Assembly: GCF_001808185.1 (NCBI RefSeq)
Contig: NZ_CP017668.1
Span: forward strand, 62,001-126,000
Reading direction: 5' to 3'
DNA: 64,000 bases
Origin: Jeongeupia sp. USM3
GTDB taxonomy: Bacteria; Pseudomonadota; Gammaproteobacteria; Burkholderiales; Chitinibacteraceae
Below the pieces are notes generated by a model. The model was given only the letters and a program-made list of their open reading frames with translations, ran no database searches and was not told where the DNA came from. The stretch's first letter is position 1; every line of letters begins with the position of its first letter. A program made the translations under genes and the position numbers. This document shows, one piece after another, positions 10,120 through 17,687 of this stretch.

Positions 10120-10784
10120 TCCGCGACAACCTCGACTACCTGCTCTGGGGCGCCTATCCGGACGGACCGCTTGGCGGCGCGGCACTGACCCTGCTGCTGA
10201 GCATGGCCGCCGGGATTGCGTCGGCGCTGCTCGGTCTGGCCGGCGGCATTGCGCTGACGCTGACTCGCGGCCGGCCGGCGCGGTTGCTGCGCTTCGTGCT
10301 CGATGCGCTGCGGGCGGTTCCGGTGCTGATGCTGATCTTCTGGTGCTACTTCCTGCTGCCCATCGTGTTCGGCATCGATGCGCCGGCGATCGGCACCGTG
10401 GTCTGCGCGCTGGCGCTGATCGGCGGCGCCTACCTGTCGCATGCGCTGCACGCCGGCATCGTCGCGATCGGCCGCGGCCAGTGGCAGGCCGGGCTGTCGC
10501 TGGGGCTGAGTGAGTGGCAGACCCTGTGGCTGGTCGTGCTGCCGCAGGCGCTGCGGATGATGCTGCCGTCGTTCATCAACCAGTGGATTTCGCTGATCAA
10601 GGATACGTCGCTGGCGTATATCGTCGGCGTCGGCGAGCTGACCTTCCTCGCCACTCAGGTGAACAACCGGGCAATGGTCTACCCGACCGAGGTCTTCCTG
10701 TTCGTTGCGCTGCTCTACTTGCTGATCTGCGGCACGCTCGAGCTGGCCGCCGTGATGTATACCCGGCGGCTGCGGTTGGGATAA
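10101..10784 (+). CDS. Amino-acid ABC transporter permease (GltK/HisM-like)
   Basis: Second permease of the pair, 227 residues. AGGAGGA lies 9 nt upstream of the ATG. It has the same family features: VLDALRAVPVLMLIFWCYF, the EAA loop GQWQAGLSLGLSEWQTLWLV, and KDTSLAYIVGVGELT. Together with the binding protein and the first permease it would make a complete importer apart from the nucleotide-binding subunit, which is not encoded here: a terminator and then a convergent gene follow. The ATPase must come from elsewhere. Confidence 0.92.
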   Translation: MLDFTVIRDNLDYLLWGAYPDGPLGGAALTLLLSMAAGIASALLGLAGGIALTLTRGRPARLLRFVLDALRAVPVLMLIFWCYFLLPIVFGIDAPAIGTVVCALALIGGAYLSHALHAGIVAIGRGQWQAGLSLGLSEWQTLWLVVLPQALRMMLPSFINQWISLIKDTSLAYIVGVGELTFLATQVNNRAMVYPTEVFLFVALLYLLICGTLELAAVMYTRRLRLG

Positions 10785-10786
10785 AA

Positions 10787-10812
10787 AAACAGGCGCCCGT
10801 GGGCGCCTGTTT
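10787..10812. terminator. Bidirectional terminator between permease and pit
   Basis: AAACAGGCGCC - CGTG loop - GGCGCCTGTTT. An A-run precedes and T residues follow, so it can act for both convergent genes. Confidence 0.9.
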
Positions 10813-10831
10813 GTTCATCCGCTGATTTGCA

Positions 10832-12310
10832 TCAGCCGAAGATTTTCATCGACGCCCAGAACAGCCCGGCCGCAAGACCCATCGACGCCGGCAGCGTGAA
10901 CACCCACGCCAGCAGGATGTTGCGGATGGTGCTCATCTGCAGGCCGCTCTTGTTGGCAACCATGGTGCCGGCGACACCGCTCGACAGCACGTGCGTCGTC
11001 GACACCGGCAGGCCGAAGATGTTGGCGATGCCGATCGAGCTGGCGGCGACGATCTGCGCGCTCATGCCCTGCGCGTAGGTCATGCCCTGCTTGCCGATCT
11101 TCTCGCCGACGGTGAGCACCACGCGCTTCCAGCCGACCATCGTGCCGAGGCCCAGCGCCAGTGCGACGGCGACGATCACCCATTGCGGCGAGTACTCGGT
11201 CGTCGCGGTCAGGTCGGCGCGCAGCTTGTTCAGGTCGCTGACTTCGCGCGACTTCAGCTCGGGCAGCTTGGTGACCTTGCGCGCGGTGTCGTCAAGGCAG
11301 AGGATCAGCCGGCGCACGTCGGGGCGCGCGGCCGGGGCGATCTGGCTGTAGTCCTTGATGCCGTCGAGCCTGGCAACCAGCGCCTGCACCGCCGGAACGG
11401 TGTCGTGGTAGTCGCAGTGGAACTGCTTGGGCATTTCGGTGCCGTTGTTCGCGGCCGGCTTCAGCAGCATGTACTTGCCGAGCTTGTCGTCGTGCTGTTC
11501 GTAGAACTGCAGCATGTGGATCGCGGCGTCGCGGGTGCGGTCGATCTGGTAGGTGGTGCTGTCGAGGTCGAGCACGAACTTGGCCGGCACGATGCCGATC
11601 AGCGTCAGCATGATCAGGCCGATGCCTTTCTGGCCGTCGTTCGAACCGTGGGCAAAGCTCACGCCCATCGCCGAGGCGATCAGCACCACGCGGTTCCAGA
11701 ACGGCGGGTGCTTCTTGCCGTCGATCGCGCGGCGGCCTTCCGGCGTCTTGTGCATCTTGCCGTCGGCCCAGATTTTCTTGAACAGCAGCAGCAGCGCGAA
11801 TGCGAGCAGGAAGCCGACCGTCGGCGACACCAGCAGCGAGAGGGCGATGTCGATCGCCTTCTTCCAGTTGATCGCGGTGGCCACATCGGTGTTGTTGATG
11901 AAGGCATTGGCAAGGCCGACACCGAGGATCGAGCCGATCAGCGTATGCGAGCTCGACGCCGGCAGGCCGAAGTACCAGGTGCCGAGGTTCCACAGGATCG
12001 CCGCGGCAAGCAGCGAGAACACCATCGACAGCCCCTGAACGCTGCTGACATTGATCAGCAGGTCGACCGGCAGCAGGTGGACGATGGCGTAAGCCACACT
12101 GAGGCCGCCGAGGATCACGCCGAGAAAGTTGAAGATGCCCGAGGCGACGACAGCGAGCTGGGCCGGCATTGCCTTGGTGTAGATCACCGTGGCGACCGCG
12201 TTGGCGGTGTCGTGGAAACCGTTGATGAACTCGAACGTGAGGACGAACAACAACGCAAGCGCCAGGCTCACCCCGACGGTGAGGCTGAGGCCGCTGAACA
12301 TTTCAATCAT
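10832..12310 (-). CDS. pit: Inorganic phosphate transporter, Pit family
   Basis: Low-affinity, proton-coupled phosphate permease (metal-phosphate carrier) of the inner membrane, 492 residues. Both signature repeats are visible: FEFINGFHDTANAVAT in the N-terminal half and FAHGSNDGQKGIGLIMLTLIG in the C-terminal half. Multiple membrane helices flank a large hydrophilic insertion between about residues 250 and 380, as in E. coli PitA. GLPASSSHTLIG and the C-terminal GLPVSTTHVLSSGVAGTM are the expected re-entrant motifs. No phoU-like (DUF47) partner is adjacent. Transcribed alone, convergent with the ABC permease gene. Confidence 0.95.
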   Translation of the reverse strand: MIEMFSGLSLTVGVSLALALLFVLTFEFINGFHDTANAVATVIYTKAMPAQLAVVASGIFNFLGVILGGLSVAYAIVHLLPVDLLINVSSVQGLSMVFSLLAAAILWNLGTWYFGLPASSSHTLIGSILGVGLANAFINNTDVATAINWKKAIDIALSLLVSPTVGFLLAFALLLLFKKIWADGKMHKTPEGRRAIDGKKHPPFWNRVVLIASAMGVSFAHGSNDGQKGIGLIMLTLIGIVPAKFVLDLDSTTYQIDRTRDAAIHMLQFYEQHDDKLGKYMLLKPAANNGTEMPKQFHCDYHDTVPAVQALVARLDGIKDYSQIAPAARPDVRRLILCLDDTARKVTKLPELKSREVSDLNKLRADLTATTEYSPQWVIVAVALALGLGTMVGWKRVVLTVGEKIGKQGMTYAQGMSAQIVAASSIGIANIFGLPVSTTHVLSSGVAGTMVANKSGLQMSTIRNILLAWVFTLPASMGLAAGLFWASMKIFG

Positions 12311-12502
12311 GGGGAGGCGGGGAGGAGCGGAAATTGCCGCGGATTATGGCAGAAAGATGACGGCGTGGCTTGATCAAAAACAGGCCCGGCCGGTGTCGTC
12401 ATTCTTCCGCGGCCGGTGTTACTGCCGGCTGGCGCCGGCATGCTTTCTGCTTGCTAACAAGTGCCTGTTATGACAAGAAAATATCGTATTCGCGAGCGGC
12501 AT

Positions 12503-13954
12503 TCATGATGAGCACGACACGCTGAGGCTGGCCGCCCAGTCCGGCGCCGGGCCGGCCAGGTCGTCGAATTCGGCATCGTCGTCGAAGGGGCGGGCCAGCG
12601 CGCGTTGCAGCCGGTCGATTTCGCTCGCATCGCCGTCCGTTGCCTTGCGGATCGCCGTCTCGGCAAGGTGGTTGCGCAGCACCAGACGCGGGTTGGCGGC
12701 CAGCATCGCCGCTTCGCGCTCGGCCGGCGCCCGCGGGTCGAACGCGAGCCGCGCCTGATAGTCGGCGAGCCAGATGTCGAATGCATCGCGGTCGACGAAC
12801 TGGTCGCGCAGCCGCGCTTGCCCGGCCGGGCGGGAGAGGTCGCGCCAGAAGATCGTCCAGTCGGTGCCGGCGGCCTGCATCAGTTCGAGCAGGCGGGTGA
12901 ACAGCGGCCAGTCGGCCTCGCGCCATTCGGTCAGGCCGAACTTGCGCCGCAGGCGCTCGGCGTAGGCGGCCTCGAACACCGTCTGGTAACCGTCGAGCGC
13001 CGCACGCAGCGGCTCGACATCGACCAGATTGACCAGCGTCTGCGCCAGGCAGGCGAGGTTCCACAGGCCGATCTGCGGCTGCTGGTTGAAGGCGTAGCGG
13101 CCGTGGTGGTCCGAGTGGTTGCAGATATGGCCGGCGTCGAAGCCGTCGAGAAAACCGAACGGACCGTAGTCGAGCGTCAGCCCGAGCATCGACATATTGT
13201 CGCTGTTCATCACGCCGTGGCAGAAGCCGACGGCCATCCAGTCGGCGATCATCGCCGCGGTGCGGTCGCGCACCGCTTCGAACAAGGCCAGATAAGGCGA
13301 TGCCGCCGCAGCGCAATCCGGATAGAAGTGGGCGATCGTCCAGTCGGCCAGTTCCCTGACCGCATCGGGTTCGCCGCGGTGGTAGAAGTGCTCGAAGTGG
13401 CCGAAGCGCAGGAAGCTCGGCGCGACGCGGGCGACGACGGCGGCGGTTTCGCGTGTTTCGCGCCAGACCGGCTCGTTTGATCCGACCAGCGACAGCGCGC
13501 GCGTCGTCGGAATGCCGAGGCCGGCCATCGCCTCCGAGCACAGGTACTCGCGGATCGACGAGCGCAGCACTGCGCGGCCGTCGCCCATGCGCGAGTACGG
13601 CGTCAGCCCGGCGCCCTTGAGCTGGATCTCCTGGATCCGGCCGTCGATGTCGCTCAGCTCAAGAACCAGGATCGCCCGGCCGTCACCGAGCTGGCCGGCC
13701 CACTGGCCGAACTGGTGGCCCGAATAGACGCTGGCCAGCGGCCGCTCGTACCGCAGCAGGTTGCCCGCGAGCAGCTCGGCCAGCCGCGGATGCGCGGCCG
13801 GATCGGCGGCCAGCCCCAGTTGCCCGGCCAGCGCGGCGTTCCACGCCAGCAACTGCGGATCGGGCAAGGGGCTGGGCGTGACGATGCTGTAGTAGCGCCC
13901 GGGCAGCAGCGCAAAGCGGGGTGTCAGCGGGGCGGTGGCGAGCGTATATTCCAT
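12503..13954 (-). CDS. selO: SelO-family protein adenylyltransferase (YdiU)
   Basis: Pseudokinase-fold enzyme that transfers AMP from ATP to protein hydroxyls; E. coli SelO acts on redox-homeostasis proteins. The 483-residue product is full length. Visible are the Gly-rich and Lys segment (LGDGRAILVLEL ... IQLKGAGLTPYSRMGDGRA), the catalytic-loop equivalent HGVMNSDNMSMLG and the metal-binding DYGPFGFLD. It ends SVSCSS, the position where many eukaryotic homologues carry selenocysteine; here it is Cys. Divergent from ybaK, so their promoters share 13955-14045. Confidence 0.95.
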   Translation of the reverse strand: MEYTLATAPLTPRFALLPGRYYSIVTPSPLPDPQLLAWNAALAGQLGLAADPAAHPRLAELLAGNLLRYERPLASVYSGHQFGQWAGQLGDGRAILVLELSDIDGRIQEIQLKGAGLTPYSRMGDGRAVLRSSIREYLCSEAMAGLGIPTTRALSLVGSNEPVWRETRETAAVVARVAPSFLRFGHFEHFYHRGEPDAVRELADWTIAHFYPDCAAAASPYLALFEAVRDRTAAMIADWMAVGFCHGVMNSDNMSMLGLTLDYGPFGFLDGFDAGHICNHSDHHGRYAFNQQPQIGLWNLACLAQTLVNLVDVEPLRAALDGYQTVFEAAYAERLRRKFGLTEWREADWPLFTRLLELMQAAGTDWTIFWRDLSRPAGQARLRDQFVDRDAFDIWLADYQARLAFDPRAPAEREAAMLAANPRLVLRNHLAETAIRKATDGDASEIDRLQRALARPFDDDAEFDDLAGPAPDWAASLSVSCSS

Positions 13955-14045
13955 GGCTTTCGCGTGTGGCGCGAATCCTGAGTAAATTGATCGGGTACTA
14001 GTCTACGTGGCCCCGATTGGATTGACGAGACGATTGGACCGAAGC

Positions 14046-14543
14046 ATGGCCGAGAAAACCCCGGTGACCGCCGCGGTGCGCGTACTGCGCCAGCACAAGG
14101 TGGTGTACACCGAACATCTGTACGAATACGAAGAGAAGGGCGGCACCACGGTGTCGGCACGCGAACTCGGCGTGGCCGAGCACGCGGTGATCAAGACGCT
14201 GGTGATGGAAGACGAGGCGAAGCAGCCGCTGGTGGTGCTGATGCATGGCGATTGCGAAGTCTCGACCAAGAATCTGGCGCGGCTCCTGCACAAGAAGGGC
14301 ATCCACCCGTGCGCCCCCGACATTGCCAACAAGCATTCCGGCTATATGGTCGGCGGTACGTCGCCGTTCGGCACCCGCAAGGCGATGCCGGTATACATGG
14401 AACGCAGCATCGCCGGCTTCGACAAGATCTACCTGAACGGCGGCAAGCGCGGTTTCCTGGTCGGTCTTGCGCCGGCCGACGTGGTCGCCATCCTCAAGCC
14501 GACGCTGGTCGATGTCGCGCTGGCGCACGGCGAGCACGGCTGA
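14046..14543 (+). CDS. ybaK: Cys-tRNA(Pro)/aminoacyl-tRNA deacylase, YbaK/EbsC type
   Basis: Cytoplasmic trans-editing enzyme that hydrolyses Cys-tRNA(Pro) made in error by prolyl-tRNA synthetase. 165 residues, normal for YbaK. Motifs: VIKTLVMEDEAKQPLVVLMHGD with the conserved Lys, KHSGYMVGGTSPFGTRK and IYLNGGKRGFLVGLAP. I prefer the ATG at 14046 (AEKTPVTAAVRVL) over the in-frame GTG at 14007, because family proteins begin near TPAxxxL. The following adenosyltransferase gene starts 41 bp later and may be cotranscribed. Confidence 0.93.
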   Translation: MAEKTPVTAAVRVLRQHKVVYTEHLYEYEEKGGTTVSARELGVAEHAVIKTLVMEDEAKQPLVVLMHGDCEVSTKNLARLLHKKGIHPCAPDIANKHSGYMVGGTSPFGTRKAMPVYMERSIAGFDKIYLNGGKRGFLVGLAPADVVAILKPTLVDVALAHGEHG

Positions 14544-14584
14544 TTTCCACCTGACCACATACAAGACAATATCTGGAGAACACG

Positions 14585-15136
14585 ATGAGCGACCGACTGA
14601 CGCAGATCACCACCCGCGGCGGCGACGACGGCAGCACCGGCCTCGGCGACGGCAGCCGTGTCGGCAAGGACAGCGTGCGCATCCACGCGCTCGGCGAAGT
14701 CGACGAACTCAATTCGCAGATCGGCGTCGTGCTGGCCGAGGCGCTGCCGCCGGCACTGCGCGATGCGCTGGTGCTGGTGCAGAACGACCTGTTCGATCTC
14801 GGCGGCGAATTGTGCATTCCGGGGCGCGAGGCGCTGACCGAGGCACAACTGGCGCGGCTCGAGGCCTGCGTCGAAACCTTCAACGGCGAGCTCGAGCCGC
14901 TGCGCGAATTCATCCTGCCCGGCGGTTGCCGTGCGGCGGCGGCGCTGCATGTCGCGCGCTGCGTCTGCCGCCGCGCCGAGCGCGCGGTGGTCGCGCTCGA
15001 CAAGGCCGAGGTGATTCCGGCGACCAGCATCAAGTACCTGAACCGGCTGTCCGACCTGCTGTTCATCGGCTCGCGGATCGCCAACCGCTTCGCCGGCCAG
15101 CCCGACGTGCTCTGGCAGCCGGGACTCAACGCCTGA
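14585..15136 (+). CDS. Cob(I)yrinic acid a,c-diamide/cob(I)alamin adenosyltransferase, PduO type
   Basis: Transfers the adenosyl group of ATP to cob(I)alamin to give coenzyme B12. 183 residues of the PduO/MMAB family: N-terminal TTRGGDDGSTGLGDGSRVGKD (ATP-binding segment), GEVDELNSQIG, FILPGGCRAAAALHVARCVCRRAER and the family signature YLNRLSDLLFIGSRIANR. GGAGAACACG precedes the ATG. No other cobalamin biosynthesis gene is in view, suggesting cofactor salvage. The gene converges on the AraC regulator with a small GGGCC/GGCCC hairpin at 15156-15169 between them. Confidence 0.93.
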   Translation: MSDRLTQITTRGGDDGSTGLGDGSRVGKDSVRIHALGEVDELNSQIGVVLAEALPPALRDALVLVQNDLFDLGGELCIPGREALTEAQLARLEACVETFNGELEPLREFILPGGCRAAAALHVARCVCRRAERAVVALDKAEVIPATSIKYLNRLSDLLFIGSRIANRFAGQPDVLWQPGLNA

Positions 15137-15161
15137 GCACGGCGGTGCATGATCCGGGCCG

Positions 15162-15995
15162 TCAGGCCCTGCGCTTCAGCCCGGTCTGGCACCCGGCCTC
15201 GGCAGACGGGTGCGCCGCTGCCGCAAAGTAGCGGCTGGGCTCGATACCGAGCGTCCGGTGGAACATTGCGCCGAACGCGCTCTGACTCGCGTAGCCGAGC
15301 CGTTCGGCGATCCGTTTGAGCGGCTCGCCCTGCGCCAGCATTTCCAGCGCGCGGATCAGCCGCGCCTGCTGGCGCCACTCGCGGAATGACAGGCCGGTCT
15401 CGCTGCGGAAACGCCGCGCCAGCGTCCGGCTGCTTGCGCCGGCGAGGTCGGCGAGCTGTTCGAGCGTCTCTTCGCCGTCGAGTCGTCCGAGCACGCGCTG
15501 GCACAGTTTCGTCAGTCTGGCGTCCTGCGGCATCGGCAGGTGCAGCGGCGCCGTTGGCAGCAGGTGCAGCTCGGCAAGACACAGCCTGGCGATCAGATCG
15601 GCCCGACTGCCTTCGTCGTAAGCGGTCGGCAGCGCCGTCAGCGTCAGGATCAGCTCGCGCAGCAGCGGGCTGACCTCGAGCACCGTGCAGCGTTCGGGCA
15701 GGCCGGTGGTGGCGGCCGGCTCGACGTAGAAGGTCCGCATTTCGGCATCGCTGGCGATCATCACCCGGTGGGGTGTTTGCGGTGGCACCCACAGCGCCCG
15801 CTGCGGCGGCAGCACCCAGTTTCCCTCGAACGTTTCGACCCGCATCACGCCACTGCAGGCGTAGACGAGCTGGGCACGCCGGTGTTGATGGGTGCCCGAG
15901 TCGTGGCCCTGCGCATAGTGGCGGCCCTTGGCGACCACGGCTTGCGGCAGGGCATCGTAGCCGGCCGGGCCGATATCCGGATATGGCTGATTCAA
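15162..15995 (-). CDS. AraC-family regulator with N-terminal cupin (NimR-like)
   Basis: 277-residue transcription factor. The N-terminal cupin has His-rich GTHQHRRAQLVYACSGVMRV and WVLPPQRALWVPPQTPHRV. The C-terminal pair of helix-turn-helix motifs covers about residues 170-265 (LEQLADLAGASSRTLARRF and LKRIAERLGYASQSAFGAMF). The layout matches E. coli NimR (YeaM), which represses a neighbouring exporter. The only in-frame start near the expected length is a TTG at 15995 with no clear Shine-Dalgarno, so the N-terminus is uncertain. It is divergent from an MFS exporter and a GATGTC/GACATC repeat lies between them. Confidence 0.88.
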   Translation of the reverse strand: MNQPYPDIGPAGYDALPQAVVAKGRHYAQGHDSGTHQHRRAQLVYACSGVMRVETFEGNWVLPPQRALWVPPQTPHRVMIASDAEMRTFYVEPAATTGLPERCTVLEVSPLLRELILTLTALPTAYDEGSRADLIARLCLAELHLLPTAPLHLPMPQDARLTKLCQRVLGRLDGEETLEQLADLAGASSRTLARRFRSETGLSFREWRQQARLIRALEMLAQGEPLKRIAERLGYASQSAFGAMFHRTLGIEPSRYFAAAAHPSAEAGCQTGLKRRA

Positions 15996-16002
15996 GATAA
16001 TC

Positions 16003-16030
16003 GATGTCGGATGCGTGGTGAATGGACATC
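16003..16030. promoter_or_regulatory. Inverted repeat between AraC regulator and MFS gene
   Basis: GATGTC ... GACATC, a perfect 6-bp inverted repeat with a 16-bp spacer (two turns between half-site centres), within the divergent promoter. A plausible operator for the AraC-type protein; not demonstrated. Confidence 0.35.
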
Positions 16031-16093
16031 ATAAACTGCGGGCAGGGCACCAACAAGCCGGTGCCGATTCTCATTTCCCTTGCGAGTGTGCCC

Positions 16094-17299
16094 ATGCAAG
16101 CCAAATCCCTTGCCGCTTCCCCGGCGGTGCATAACACCGCCTTCATGGTGCTGGCCGCGATCAGCGTCTCGCACCTGCTCAACGACATGATCCAGTCGCT
16201 GATCCTGGCGATCTACCCGATGCTCAAGGACAATTACGCGTTGAGCTTTGCGCAGATCGGCCTGATCACGCTCGTCTACCAGCTGACCGCTTCCATCCTG
16301 CAGCCGCTGATCGGCCTGTATACCGACCACCGCCCGCAACCGTACTCGCTGTCGGTGGGCATGGGTTTCACGCTCTGCGGCTTGCTGCTGATGTCGCAGG
16401 CCGCGCAGTTCCCCTGGCTGCTGCTGGCGGCGGCGCTGGTCGGCATCGGTTCGTCGGTGTTCCATCCGGAATCGTCGCGCGTGGCGCGGATGGCGTCGGG
16501 CGGGCGTCACGGGCTGGCGCAGTCGCTGTTCCAGGTCGGCGGCAATCTCGGTTCGTCGCTCGGTCCGCTGCTGGCCGCGCTGATCATCCTGCCGCGCGGC
16601 CAAGGCAGCATTGCGTGGTTCTCGATCGCTGCAATGCTGGCCATGGCGATCCTCTACCGGGTCGGTGCGTGGTACGGCATGCAGCGCATGGCCGCCGCTG
16701 CGCACAAGGCTCGGCCGGTTCAACCGGCCTTGCCGCGCGGCAGGGTGCTGCGGGCAATGGCGTTGCTGGCGCTGCTGGTGTTCGCGAAGTACTTCTACCT
16801 GGCCAGCCTCAACAGCTATTACACCTTCTACCTGATCGACCGCTTCGGCGTCGGCGTCCGGGACGCGCAGCTTTACCTGTTCCTCTTCCTGTTCGCCGTT
16901 GCGGCCGGCACGGTGCTCGGCGGCCCGGTCGGCGACCGGATCGGCCGCAAGCGGGTGATCGGCATCTCGATGCTCGGCGTCGTGCCGTTCGCGCTGGTGC
17001 TGCCCTACGCCAGCCTGTTCTGGACCGCGGTGCTGACCGTGGTGATCGGCCTGATCCTTGCGTCGGCGTTTTCGGCGATCCTCGTCTACGCCACCGAGCT
17101 GATGCCGGGCAAGGTCGGCATGGTCGCCGGGCTGTTCTTCGGGTTTGCGTTCGGCATGGGCGGGATTGGTGCGGCGGCGCTGGGCAGGCTCGCGGATCAC
17201 GCCGGCATCGCCTACGTTTACCATGTGTGCTCGTTCCTGCCGCTGCTGGGATTGCTGACGCTGCTGCTGCCGGAGACGAAGGCCGGGAAGGGCGGCTGA
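16094..17299 (+). CDS. MFS transporter, fosmidomycin-resistance (Fsr)-like
   Basis: Inner-membrane drug exporter of the major facilitator superfamily, 401 residues with about 12 hydrophobic helices. Fsr-like features include the N-terminal SHLLNDMIQSLILAIYPMLKD, GIGSSVFHPESSRVARMASG and FLFAVAAGTVLGGPVGDRIG. Two in-frame ATGs exist: 16022 overlaps the putative operator, while 16094 gives a normal family N-terminus and was chosen; neither has a strong Shine-Dalgarno. Divergent from the AraC-type regulator, which is its likely local regulator. The exported compound is unknown. Confidence 0.87.
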   Translation: MQAKSLAASPAVHNTAFMVLAAISVSHLLNDMIQSLILAIYPMLKDNYALSFAQIGLITLVYQLTASILQPLIGLYTDHRPQPYSLSVGMGFTLCGLLLMSQAAQFPWLLLAAALVGIGSSVFHPESSRVARMASGGRHGLAQSLFQVGGNLGSSLGPLLAALIILPRGQGSIAWFSIAAMLAMAILYRVGAWYGMQRMAAAAHKARPVQPALPRGRVLRAMALLALLVFAKYFYLASLNSYYTFYLIDRFGVGVRDAQLYLFLFLFAVAAGTVLGGPVGDRIGRKRVIGISMLGVVPFALVLPYASLFWTAVLTVVIGLILASAFSAILVYATELMPGKVGMVAGLFFGFAFGMGGIGAAALGRLADHAGIAYVYHVCSFLPLLGLLTLLLPETKAGKGG

Positions 17300-17374
17300 G
17301 TGCCTGCCGGGGAGGGCGCTGCGTGGCGCCCTTTCCGGATGACGAGGGCGGAGGGAAGATCGGGACGGCAAAAC

Positions 17375-17406
17375 AAAAACCCCGATCGCGAACGATCGGG
17401 GTTTTT
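17375..17406. terminator. Bidirectional terminator between MFS gene and tRNA-Leu pair
   Basis: AAAAACCCCGATCG - CGAA loop - CGATCGGGGTTTTT: a perfect 14-bp stem with A- and T-runs on either side. It serves the MFS gene on the plus strand and the tRNA transcript on the minus strand. Confidence 0.95.
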
Positions 17407-17414
17407 GTCGTAAT

Positions 17415-17501
17415 TGGTGCCCAAGAGAAGACTCGAACTTCCACGGTGTTGCCACCGCTAGGACCTGAACCTAGTGCGTCTACCAATTCCGCCACCTGGG
17501 C
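17415..17501 (-). tRNA. leuT-like: tRNA-Leu (anticodon CAG), copy 1
   Basis: 87-nt class-II tRNA with encoded CCA. On the minus strand it starts GCCCAGGTGGCGG. The anticodon stem CTAGG/CCTAG encloses loop TTCAGGT, giving anticodon CAG (reads CUG). A long variable arm (GCGGTGGCAACACCGT) and T-arm GTTCGAGTC follow. The acceptor 3' strand is CTTGGGC, leaving a G-U pair at position 6-67, in contrast to copy 2. Downstream gene of the pair; the terminator at 17375-17406 follows immediately. Confidence 0.96.
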
Positions 17502-17538
17502 ATTTATCTCGTTGAAACAAGCAGTCGATCGTCAGTAG

Positions 17539-17625
17539 TGGTGCCCAGGAGAAGACTCGAACTTCCACGGTGTTGCCACCGCTAGGACCTGAACCTAGTG
17601 CGTCTACCAATTCCGCCACCTGGGC
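17539..17625 (-). tRNA. leuT-like: tRNA-Leu (anticodon CAG), copy 2
   Basis: 87-nt tRNA, identical to copy 1 except for one base in the acceptor 3' strand (CCTGGGC instead of CTTGGGC), which restores a G-C pair at 6-67. The copies are 37 bp apart on the minus strand and are probably one transcript. CUG is the major Leu codon of GC-rich genomes, which fits gene duplication for dosage. Confidence 0.96.
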
Positions 17626-17687
17626 ACTGCTCTGCGCTAAACTACTTGCTGCTCGAGAGGTCGCCAATATAAGGATGCGTCGAAGCG

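Noticed and set aside
12420..12445. TGCCGGC/GCCGGCA hairpin between selO and pit
   Set aside because: No T-run on either strand and a short stem; not strong enough to call as a terminator.
14007..14045. GTG start 13 codons upstream of ybaK
   Set aside because: Adds residues not typical of the family; ATG 14046 gives a normal start.
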